From NCBI RefSeq assembly GCF_040096055.1, contig NZ_JBBMFK010000009.1, positions 1 through 64,000 on the forward strand: a stretch of DNA of 64,000 nt, given 5' to 3'. Below are positions 1-7,746 of this stretch, piece after piece. A program made the position numbers and the translations under genes. This DNA is from Pseudoflavonifractor intestinihominis (GTDB taxonomy: Bacteria > Bacillota > Clostridia > Oscillospirales > Oscillospiraceae). The notes under the pieces were generated by a model. That model had not been told where the DNA came from. It saw only the letters and a program-made list of their open reading frames with translations, and did no database searches. How positions within the stretch are numbered: the first letter of the stretch is position 1; every line of letters begins with the position of its first letter.

Positions 1-155
1 CACGACATGAAATCTGGTGCTGAAGGTGCTCACTTTTTTGGGGCCCTTTTGCTCACATTTTCGTTTGACAAACACATTTTATCGCTTATTTTCTGTCTAT
101 ATTATACCGTTTTCAATTAAAATAGTCAACTTTTTGCAGGAATACGAGGTGAAAT

Positions 156-503
156 ATTATCGAAATCAAAATTCCAAAGGAGGTGCGCAAGCACCAGGAG
201 ACGATCTTTTTTGGATTGTCCGCACGGCAGTTTTTCTGTTCGGTAGTAGCTGTGGGATTATCTGTGTTTGTCTACCTGTGCCTTAACTCCAAAATAGGAA
301 AAGAGACGGCAGGCTGGTTCTGTATCCTTGCAGCCGCGCCGGTGGCTGTGGCCGGTTTTTTCCATTTCAATGGCATGACCCTGGAACAATTCCTATGGGC
401 TGTCATCAAGTCTCAAATTCTTTGTGCCAAGCCCCGGCGCTTTGTATCAGAAAACTTCTACTATGTCTGCCTGGGGAGAAAGGAGCGTGACGACTTTGAT
501 TAA
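156..503 (+). CDS. PrgI-family conjugation membrane protein
   Basis: Small membrane protein of the PrgI family, which sits next to the VirB4-type ATPase in Gram-positive conjugative elements and is thought to be part of the mating channel. Two hydrophobic segments are visible (about residues 28-45 and 52-70). The sequence IPKE near the N-terminus is typical of the family. No ATG fits. A GTG at 183 would remove the conserved IPKE, whereas ATT at 156 lies just after GAGGTGA (146-152) and keeps it, so I prefer 156. It overlaps the downstream virB4-like gene by 8 bases. The 155 bases to its left are AT-rich and I see no gene in them. The exact start is uncertain. Confidence 0.7.
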   Translation: MIEIKIPKEVRKHQETIFFGLSARQFFCSVVAVGLSVFVYLCLNSKIGKETAGWFCILAAAPVAVAGFFHFNGMTLEQFLWAVIKSQILCAKPRRFVSENFYYVCLGRKERDDFD

Positions 504-2817
504 ATCCCTGCTGGCTGCCAACAAGAGTGAAAAAGACCGTTTCGTAATCCCCCGCAGCGTCCAGCAATCCATTCCCATTCGGTGCGTCTATTCGGACGGA
601 ATTTGGCATACTGGCCGGAAACATAGCCGTACATGGCGCTTTGCGGATATTAACTATGCTGCCGCGTCAGAGGAGGAGCGCCGGTCCATTTTCCTTTCCT
701 ACTGCGCGGTGCTCAACTCCTTGCCTACTGACGCCGCCGCAAAAATCACCATCATCAATCGCCGGATCAATCCTGTGGACTTCCAGCGGCAAATCCTGAT
801 GAAAGAGCGCGGGGACGAGCTGGACCGCTATCGTCGGGAATCCAATCAAATCCTGACCAGACGGGCCGCCGAAAGCAACAATCTGGTTCAGGAGAAATAC
901 ATCACCCTTTCCATACCGCAGCGGAAAATCGAGGAGACCCGGACCTATTTCCGGCGGGTGGACGCCAATCTGTCCAAGGGCTTTGGACGGCTGGACTCCG
1001 GGGCCAAGCCTCTTACCACCCACGACAGGCTCCGTATCCTCCATGACTTTTTCCGGCCCGGAGAGGAGCAATATTTTACCTTTGACCAGACAGCGGCCAT
1101 CCGCCGTGGGCTCGACTTCCGGGACCTCATTTGCCCGGATGGACTTGCCTTCAAGGCCGGACACTTTGAGATGGGTGACAAGGTGGGCCGGGTGTTGTTT
1201 CTGAAGGACTATGCCAGTTACATCAAAGATGAGATGATTGCCGACCTGTCCGACTTCCCGCGAAACCTCATGCTCTCTATTGATATTCTGCCCATTCCCA
1301 CCGATGAGGCCGTGCGGGAGGTACAGAGCCGTATCCTGGGCATTGAGACGGATATTACACGCTGGCAGCAGCGGCAGAACGACAAGAACAACTTTACCGC
1401 ATCCATTCCCTATGAGCTGGAACAGCTCCGGGGAGAGACCAAGGAATTTCTCTCCGACCTCACGGAGCGAGATCAACGGATGATTTTCGCTGTGGTTACA
1501 CTGGTCCATATTGCGGATAGCCTGGAGCAACTGGACGCGGACACCGAGGCACTGCTTTCTATTGGCCGGGAGCACCTTTGCCAATTTTCCACCCTGCGCT
1601 ATCAACAAGAGGACGGGTTGAACACGGTTTTGCCCTATGGCCTGCGCCGGGTGAAGGCCCTGCGCACGCTGACCACCGAGAGCGCCGCCGTACTCATGCC
1701 CTTCCGGGTCCAGGAGATCCAGGACCCCGGCGGCCTGCCTTACGGTGTCAACGCCATTTCCAAGAACCTGCTGATATGTGAACGCAAGCGGCTCATTTCT
1801 CCCCATGCCTTTTACCTGGGCGTTTCCGGCTCCGGCAAATCGGTGGCTATGAAGTCTACGATTGAAAATGTGGCCCTGGCTACCAATGATGATATTATCA
1901 TCATCGACGCCGAGCGCGAGTATGGCCCCATCACCCGGTCCCTGGGCGGAACAGTGGTGGAAATTTCCCCGAGCAGTCCCCATCACATCAACCCCATGGA
2001 GGTAGCGGATGGATACGGCGATGGAGAAAACCCCATCGCCATGAAATCGGAGCTTATCACCAGTATTTTGGAGCAGCAGATGGGTGTGGGACGTGTCAAC
2101 GGCAGCCATAAATCCATCATTGACCGCTGTACCGCCAATGTCTATCAGAACTATTTCCATAGCCGTGGCAAGGCCCCTATGCCGCTCTTGACCGACTGGC
2201 GCAACGAGGTATTGAAACAGGTAGACCCGGAGGCCCGCGAAATCGCCCTGGCCGCTGAGCTTATTACCGAGGGCAGCTTGAATGTCTTTGCCCATCCCGG
2301 AAATGTTGATATGAATAGCCGGATCATCACACTGGACCTCTATGAAATGGGAGAACAGCTCCGTCCTACCGCCCTGGTGGTCACGCTGGAGGCCATCCAG
2401 AACCGTGTCATGGAAAACCGAAAACGCGGCAAGTACACCTGGGTGTTCCTGGACGAAGTGTATCTGTATTTCAAGTACCATTATTCCGGCGAGTTTCTGT
2501 ACCGTGCCTGGAAACGGTTCAGAAAGTACGCAGGTATTATGACGGCGGCGACCCAGAATGTGGAGGAGTGCTTAAAGTCCGAAACGGCCCGGCTCATGCT
2601 GGCAAACTCTGAATTTCTCCTGCTGTTCAATCAGGCGGCCACCGACCGGGCGGAGTTAGGCAAGCTCCTTCATATCTCCGATACACAGATGGGCTACATC
2701 ACCAATGCGGAGCCCGGACACGGCCTGTTGAAGATGGGCGGCTCCCTGGTCCCATTCAACAACTCCATTCCCAAGGATACCGAGCTCTATCGGCTTATGT
2801 CTATGGAAACGGTCTGA
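496..2817 (+). CDS. VirB4/TraE-type conjugation ATPase, 3' end altered
   Basis: Cytoplasmic ATPase that powers type IV secretion during conjugation of Gram-positive ICEs. Walker A GVSGSGKS is at about residues 442-449, a Walker B-like strand (DIIIIDAE) follows, and a second acidic motif LDEVYLYF is near residue 652. I chose TTG at 496 because AGGAG (481-485) lies 10 bases upstream and the protein then begins MIKSLL, as relatives do; GTG 487 and ATG 463 are alternatives. The last residues (SMETV) differ from the usual family tail, because the gene runs straight into an SLH-domain gene at about 2795-2819. No further conjugation genes follow, so the transfer module is broken here. Confidence 0.85.
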   Translation: MIKSLLAANKSEKDRFVIPRSVQQSIPIRCVYSDGIWHTGRKHSRTWRFADINYAAASEEERRSIFLSYCAVLNSLPTDAAAKITIINRRINPVDFQRQILMKERGDELDRYRRESNQILTRRAAESNNLVQEKYITLSIPQRKIEETRTYFRRVDANLSKGFGRLDSGAKPLTTHDRLRILHDFFRPGEEQYFTFDQTAAIRRGLDFRDLICPDGLAFKAGHFEMGDKVGRVLFLKDYASYIKDEMIADLSDFPRNLMLSIDILPIPTDEAVREVQSRILGIETDITRWQQRQNDKNNFTASIPYELEQLRGETKEFLSDLTERDQRMIFAVVTLVHIADSLEQLDADTEALLSIGREHLCQFSTLRYQQEDGLNTVLPYGLRRVKALRTLTTESAAVLMPFRVQEIQDPGGLPYGVNAISKNLLICERKRLISPHAFYLGVSGSGKSVAMKSTIENVALATNDDIIIIDAEREYGPITRSLGGTVVEISPSSPHHINPMEVADGYGDGENPIAMKSELITSILEQQMGVGRVNGSHKSIIDRCTANVYQNYFHSRGKAPMPLLTDWRNEVLKQVDPEAREIALAAELITEGSLNVFAHPGNVDMNSRIITLDLYEMGEQLRPTALVVTLEAIQNRVMENRKRGKYTWVFLDEVYLYFKYHYSGEFLYRAWKRFRKYAGIMTAATQNVEECLKSETARLMLANSEFLLLFNQAATDRAELGKLLHISDTQMGYITNAEPGHGLLKMGGSLVPFNNSIPKDTELYRLMSMETV

Positions 2818-3296
2818 TGAACGGCACCAGCGACACTACTTTTGCTCCTGACGAGTACCTGAACCGGGCCATGCTGGCCACCATCCTGTATCGTCTGTCC
2901 GGCGAGCCTGCTGCAACGGGTGAAGGTAAAACATTTATGGACGTGGCACCGGATACCTGGTATACCTCTGCCGTGGCCTGGGTCAGCGCCAACGGTATCG
3001 TCAGCGGCGTCGGCGATGGCAAGTTTGCACCCACGCAGGCGATTACCCGCGAAGAGTTGGCTACCATGCTTTACCGCTACGCCAAGTACAGCAAATTGGA
3101 CACCAGCGCCAAAGGCGACCTGAGCAAATTCGCTGACGGCGATCAGATCGCCGCCTGGGCTTCCGATGCCATGGCGTGGGCGGTGGGTGCCGGACTGATT
3201 TCCGGCAAAATCGCCAATGTCATTGACCCCACCGGTACGGCCACCCGTGCCGAAGTGGCGACCATCCTCATGCGCTTCACAGAATTGACGAAATAA
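2817..3296 (+). pseudogene. 5'-truncated SLH-domain surface protein
   Basis: The reading frame encodes about two and a half SLH (S-layer homology) repeats, which bind secondary cell-wall polymers. It starts inside a repeat: the frame reads YVYGNGLMNGTS across the end of the upstream virB4 gene, where intact SLH proteins read YVRDNGLMSGTS. Signal peptide, first half-repeat and own ribosome site are missing. The ATG at 2817 overlaps the virB4 stop (TGATG), so coupled translation of a cytoplasmic fragment is possible but probably meaningless. It is best read as the tail of a deleted surface-protein gene. Confidence 0.75.
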
Positions 3297-3304
3297 CAAA
3301 CGGC

Positions 3305-3331
3305 GTGCCGGGGCGCAAGACGCCCCGGCAC
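3305..3331 (+). other. Strong intergenic hairpin without U tract
   Basis: A perfect 11-bp stem (GTGCCGGGGCG with its complement) and a CAAGA loop lie between the SLH fragment and the next gene. No T run follows, and a ribosome site (GGAAAGGAG) comes directly after. It could be an mRNA-stabilising or processing structure for the downstream operon, or a weak terminator. Confidence 0.5.
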
Positions 3332-3345
3332 GGAAAGGAGTTCCT

Positions 3346-4980
3346 ATGAAAACGGTTTTCAAACGCGGAACAGGCTTTCTCCTGGCTTTTATGCTACTGC
3401 TCAGCCTGAGTGTCCCCGCATTTGCAGCGGAGACGGATCTGACCGCCGCAGTGCAGGGCAGCGCAAAGTATATGCTCAACACCGTTCGTGAACCTCGGGT
3501 GGGATCCGTGGGCGGCGAATGGGCTGTCATCGGCCTGGCCCGTTCCGGCTACGACGTACCCCAGAAATACTGGGATGATTATTACGCCACGGTGGAGGAC
3601 TATGTGGAGGAACACAAAGGTAACCTCCACGACAAGAAGTACACCGAATATTCCCGCCTGATCGTGGCCCTCACCGCCATCGGCGCCGATCCCTCCGATG
3701 TGGCAGGCTATAACCTGCTCACCCCTCTGGGAGACTTTGACAAGACCATTTGGCAGGGCATCAACGGCCCGATTTGGGCGCTGATCGCGCTGGACGCAGG
3801 AAATTATGATATGCCCCGGAACCAGAACGCCAAAACCCAGGCCACACGGCAGATGTATGTGGACGAGATCCTTGCCCGGCAGCTTAACGACGGTGGCTGG
3901 AACCTGACCGACAAGGGCGGTGCCGGTCAGAGCGACCCCGACATCACCGGCATGGCCCTCCAGGCTCTGGCCGGCTATCAGTCCCAGCCCGAGGTCAAGG
4001 CGGCTATTGACCGGGCGCTGGATTACCTGAGCGCAGCCCAGGAGAGCAACGGCGGCTATGCCAGCCATAATACCAGCAGCTCCGAAAGCGTGGTACAGGT
4101 TATCGTGGGCCTGTGCGCCCTGGGCATTGATCTGAATGATGCCCGCTTTGTAAAAAATGGCCATACCTTGCTGGAGAACCTGCTCAGCTACCGGCAGGAC
4201 AACGGCAGCTTCCTACATACCTCTGCCGGAAACGGCGACAGCCAGATGGCCAGTGAGCAGGGCCTCTACGGCTTGGTGGCAGCCCAGCGCGCCGCTGCTG
4301 GAAAAAGCACGCTCTACCACATGGATGACGTGACCATTCATGTGACTGGCGTAACGAAGGAAACCATTGGCCTGCCCGGCAAGCACGCCGACGTCAAGCT
4401 GGTACCCGTCAGCGGCAGTGTCTCCTTTGCCGATGTGGCCGGTCACGCCAACCAGAAGGCCATCGAGGCGCTGGCTTCCCGGGGCATCATCAACGGCAAG
4501 GGCGGCAACCGCTTTGACCCTAATGCCACCATGACCCGTGCGGAGTTTGCCGCCATCGTTGTGCGGGCTCTGGGGCTGATGCCCAAGGCTACCAACGCCT
4601 TTACCGATGTGTCCTCCAACGCGTGGTACTCCGGTTATGTGGGGACTGCCTATTCCTACGGCATCATTACCGGAGCAGGCAATGGGCGCTTTAATCCCGA
4701 CGGCACCATTACCCGGCAGGAAGCCGCCGTCATGGTAGCCCGTGCCGCCAAGCTCTGCGGTATGGATACGGAGCTGGAAAACTACGAGATCCTCAATGTT
4801 CTGGCACAGTTTACCGACTATGTGACCATTGCCCAGTGGGCTCAGGAGGGCGTTGCGTTCTGTTATGGCGAGGACATCCTCAACCAGAGCGACCTGAATG
4901 TGGAGCCTGCCCGTGCGATCCTGCGCTGTGAGATCGCCGAAATGCTGTATCGTATGCTGGACAGCGCCAAACTGCTGTAA
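3346..4980 (+). CDS. SLH-anchored intrinsic-factor-like (alpha/alpha barrel) surface protein
   Basis: Exported protein of 544 residues. Signal peptide (about 1-27, ending AFA). Residues about 30-310 form repeats of the terpene-cyclase/prenyltransferase alpha/alpha-barrel type (for example QSDPDITGMALQAL and LNDGGWNLTD), the same fold as the N-terminal domain of animal intrinsic factor and transcobalamin. Residues about 360-540 carry three SLH repeats, the last degenerate, for cell-wall anchoring. The next gene encodes the matching DUF4430 (transcobalamin C-terminal-like) domain, and ECF transporter genes follow. I infer a surface capture protein for cobamides or a related ligand. ATG 3346 has AAAGGAG eight bases upstream. 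Confidence 0.8.
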   Translation: MKTVFKRGTGFLLAFMLLLSLSVPAFAAETDLTAAVQGSAKYMLNTVREPRVGSVGGEWAVIGLARSGYDVPQKYWDDYYATVEDYVEEHKGNLHDKKYTEYSRLIVALTAIGADPSDVAGYNLLTPLGDFDKTIWQGINGPIWALIALDAGNYDMPRNQNAKTQATRQMYVDEILARQLNDGGWNLTDKGGAGQSDPDITGMALQALAGYQSQPEVKAAIDRALDYLSAAQESNGGYASHNTSSSESVVQVIVGLCALGIDLNDARFVKNGHTLLENLLSYRQDNGSFLHTSAGNGDSQMASEQGLYGLVAAQRAAAGKSTLYHMDDVTIHVTGVTKETIGLPGKHADVKLVPVSGSVSFADVAGHANQKAIEALASRGIINGKGGNRFDPNATMTRAEFAAIVVRALGLMPKATNAFTDVSSNAWYSGYVGTAYSYGIITGAGNGRFNPDGTITRQEAAVMVARAAKLCGMDTELENYEILNVLAQFTDYVTIAQWAQEGVAFCYGEDILNQSDLNVEPARAILRCEIAEMLYRMLDSAKLL

Positions 4981-4992
4981 GGAGAATCCGTC

Positions 4993-5844
4993 ATGTGGTG
5001 GAAACAGCATAAATGGAAGGTACTCATACCGGTTCTGATCGCGGCAGTGCTGGCCGGCGCGTTCTGGTATGGGGGTAATGCTCCCGGCGCACGGGGTTGG
5101 ACTGTCCCGGCAAACGAGGCGTCCCAGCCTGCGCTGGAAGGTGATCTGCACGATACGCCGGAACCGGCCCAGACGAAGGGGCCCCCGGCAGTTTCGGAAC
5201 CTGAAGAGACGCCTGTGGAACATACACCGGAACCCGATACACCCGATGCAACGGAAGAGCCGCCAAATGCCACGCCGGAGCAGACTCCTGCGCCGACCGC
5301 TTCTCAACAGCCCCGGCCATCCGAACAGCCGGAGATGGCCATTAACCCGGAGACGGGAAAGGATCAGTATTTGACCGATCCGGTGCCGGAAGGCAAACCG
5401 CTGCCGGTAGAGCCTCAGGATGTGACCATCGGCACAACAGCGTACAGCTGCACCATTTCCATCTCCTGTGCGACCATCCTGGATAATCTGGATCTCTGTG
5501 ATCCGGAGAAAAAAGAACTGGTTCCGGAGGACGGATGGATCCTGGAGCCCATGACCGTTACCTTCTATGAGGGGGAAAGCGTCTTCAACGTACTCCAGCG
5601 CACCTGCAAGCAGCAGAAGATCCATATGGAGTTTGAGGATACGCCTATGTATAACTCCGCCTATATCGAAGGCATCCACAACCTCTACGAATTCGATGTG
5701 GGCGAGCTGTCCGGCTGGATGTACAGTGTCAACGACTGGTTCCCCAACTACGGATGCAGCCGCTATCAGCTGCAGGACGGCGATGTGGTGGAGTGGGTGT
5801 ATACCTGCGATTATGGAGCTGATGTCGGCAGACCGGTAACGTAA
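4993..5844 (+). CDS. Membrane-anchored DUF4430 (transcobalamin C-terminal-like) protein
   Basis: A 283-residue protein with an N-terminal membrane segment (about 8-28, no clear cleavage site), a long Pro/Glu/Thr-rich spacer (about 40-120) that could cross the cell wall, and a C-terminal DUF4430 domain (about 130-280) with the typical GESVFNVLQRTC and SGWMYSVNDWFPNYG segments. In animal B12 carriers this beta domain closes over the ligand bound to the alpha barrel; here the two domains are separate proteins from adjacent genes 12 bases apart. The likely role is to pass a ligand from the surface protein to the ECF transporter. The ligand is an inference. Confidence 0.8.
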   Translation: MWWKQHKWKVLIPVLIAAVLAGAFWYGGNAPGARGWTVPANEASQPALEGDLHDTPEPAQTKGPPAVSEPEETPVEHTPEPDTPDATEEPPNATPEQTPAPTASQQPRPSEQPEMAINPETGKDQYLTDPVPEGKPLPVEPQDVTIGTTAYSCTISISCATILDNLDLCDPEKKELVPEDGWILEPMTVTFYEGESVFNVLQRTCKQQKIHMEFEDTPMYNSAYIEGIHNLYEFDVGELSGWMYSVNDWFPNYGCSRYQLQDGDVVEWVYTCDYGADVGRPVT

Positions 5845-5860
5845 CGGAAAGGAGAATTCC

Positions 5861-6766
5861 TTGCGAAATAGAGATACCTTTTCCAGCTGCCACCCAGTCA
5901 TCAATTTCCTGTATTTTGCGCTTGTTCTGCTGGTGACCATGTTCTGCCTGCACCCTGTCATTTTAGGGCTTTCCCTGGCCGGCGGCGTGGTCTATGCGGT
6001 ATATCTCAACGGCCGGAAGGCGGTGCGGTTTTCCCTGGCGTTTCTCCTGCCCATGATGCTCCTGACACTGATAATCAATCCCGCCTTCAATCACCAGGGC
6101 ATTACGATCCTAACCTATCTGCCCACGGGTAACCCCCTGACGCTGGAGAGCATTCTTTACGGCGTTTCCGCCGCCGCCATGCTGGCCGCCGTGATCTCCT
6201 GGTTTTCCTGCTATACCGCCGTCATGACCTCCGACAAATTCGTATATCTGTTTGGCAGAGTGATTCCGGCCCTTTCTCTGGTGCTGTCCATGACACTGCG
6301 CTTTGTACCCAAGTTCAAGGCGCAGCTTCATGTGGTCAGTGAAGCCCAGCGCTGTGTGGGACGAGACATCTCTGACGGCGGTCTCCTGCGGCGAACCCGA
6401 AACGCGGTGACGATTTTCTCCATCATGGTCACCTGGACACTGGAAAACGCCATTGAGACGGCGGACAGCATGAAAAGCCGGGGCTACGGATTGCCGGGCA
6501 GAACGGCATTTTCCATCTACCGCTTTGATGTGAGAGATCGGACAATTCTGCTGTGGCTTTGCTTCTGCGGGCTTGTCCTGGGCTGCGGTGCGTTTACCGG
6601 ATGCCTTTCCTGGCGGTATTATCCAACCGTAAAAGGCGCGCTGCTGACGCCACTGACAGCCTGTCTTTTGCTTTGCTGGACGGGATTGTGCCTGACGCCG
6701 ATGGCTATCAACATCCATGCAGACCGCACGTGGCGCACACTGCACGGAAAGGAGGCTGCAAAATGA
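5861..6766 (+). CDS. ECF transporter transmembrane component (EcfT/CbiQ family)
   Basis: A 301-residue integral membrane protein with about five or six hydrophobic segments. The cytoplasmic loop carries the EcfT signature region (MTLRFVPKFKAQ, then DSMKSRGYG) that contacts the ATPases. The start is TTG at 5861, preceded by GGAAAGGAG at good spacing. Its end overlaps the next gene by ATGA, so the genes are translationally coupled. It forms the energy-coupling scaffold for the substrate-binding domain encoded two genes downstream. Confidence 0.88.
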   Translation: MRNRDTFSSCHPVINFLYFALVLLVTMFCLHPVILGLSLAGGVVYAVYLNGRKAVRFSLAFLLPMMLLTLIINPAFNHQGITILTYLPTGNPLTLESILYGVSAAAMLAAVISWFSCYTAVMTSDKFVYLFGRVIPALSLVLSMTLRFVPKFKAQLHVVSEAQRCVGRDISDGGLLRRTRNAVTIFSIMVTWTLENAIETADSMKSRGYGLPGRTAFSIYRFDVRDRTILLWLCFCGLVLGCGAFTGCLSWRYYPTVKGALLTPLTACLLLCWTGLCLTPMAINIHADRTWRTLHGKEAAK

Positions 6767-7746
6767 TTCAGAGTATGAGCCTGCCGCTCTATTCCGACAC
6801 ACTGCGGGAGTATCAGGACTGGGCAGATCTTCAGCAGGAAGTACATACCCTGGGTTGTGATGGGATTGAGGCCATATGGGGTGGCGAACCCATTCCGGAA
6901 GATCTTCCGGCCGGGCTGGTGCAAGGATATCACCTCATCTTTTTCCACGACTGGGTGGATCTCTGGAACGGAAACTGGACGGCGCTGAAGGAGAAATATG
7001 GCTCTCTGGAACAAGCTGCCTCTGTTTACGGAGGACTGGGACGGGAGACACTGCTGCGGCAGTACAGAGAAGACCTGGAGCGGGCAAAGCGGCTGGGCGC
7101 CGGATATGTGGTGTTTCATGTGTCAGATGTCTCCATGGAGGAGTGCTTCGCCTATCGGTTTTCTCACAGCAACGATCAGGTCATCACCGCTGCCCTGGAG
7201 CTGATCAACGAACTCCTGCAAGGGAAGGCGTGGCCGTTTGCCTTTCTGGTGGAGAACCAGTGGTGGCCGGGCTTTACCTTCACCGACCCCAGACAGACCG
7301 AACGGCTGCTGGACGGCATCCGCTATGACAACAAGGGTATCCTGCTGGACACGGGCCATCTGATGAACTGTTGTACCGGCCTGCGCAACCAGGCAGAGGG
7401 CGCAGCCTACATCGGCGCTATGCTGGATCGACACGGCAGTCTCAGCGCTATGATCCGCGGCATTCATTTTCATCAATCCCTCAGCGGCCCCTATGTCCAA
7501 AGCCATACGGGCCGATTGCCGGAAGAATGGCCGGAGGAATTTGGTCAACGCTTTTCCGTCAATTATGCCCATGTCCTGCAAATCGATCAGCACCGCCCGT
7601 GGACAGACTCTGCCATATTGCCCATTCTTGCGCGAATTGAACCGGCCTGGTTGACCCACGAATTGACCTCCCGTACCAGAGCGGAGCGGACAAGGGCTAT
7701 CGCAAGCCAGCAGGCTCTGCTGCGAAAGAGAGAGAACGCCCCATGA
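6763..7746 (+). CDS. Sugar-isomerase-like TIM-barrel protein in ECF operon
   Basis: A 327-residue soluble protein resembling the xylose-isomerase/AP-endonuclease 2 TIM-barrel superfamily. Visible landmarks are LVENQWWPGF, ILLDTGHLMN and IRGIHFHQS, which supply Glu, Asp, His and His at positions typical of the metal site. It is translationally coupled on both sides (ATGA overlaps with ecfT and the ATPase gene), so it belongs to the transport operon. No signal peptide. Its substrate cannot be read from sequence; it may act on the imported compound. Confidence 0.65.
   Translation: MIQSMSLPLYSDTLREYQDWADLQQEVHTLGCDGIEAIWGGEPIPEDLPAGLVQGYHLIFFHDWVDLWNGNWTALKEKYGSLEQAASVYGGLGRETLLRQYREDLERAKRLGAGYVVFHVSDVSMEECFAYRFSHSNDQVITAALELINELLQGKAWPFAFLVENQWWPGFTFTDPRQTERLLDGIRYDNKGILLDTGHLMNCCTGLRNQAEGAAYIGAMLDRHGSLSAMIRGIHFHQSLSGPYVQSHTGRLPEEWPEEFGQRFSVNYAHVLQIDQHRPWTDSAILPILARIEPAWLTHELTSRTRAERTRAIASQQALLRKRENAP

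Noticed and set aside
667..2481. Long minus-strand open frame opposite virB4
   Set aside because: Composition and lack of motifs mark it as a shadow; the plus frame has clear Walker motifs.
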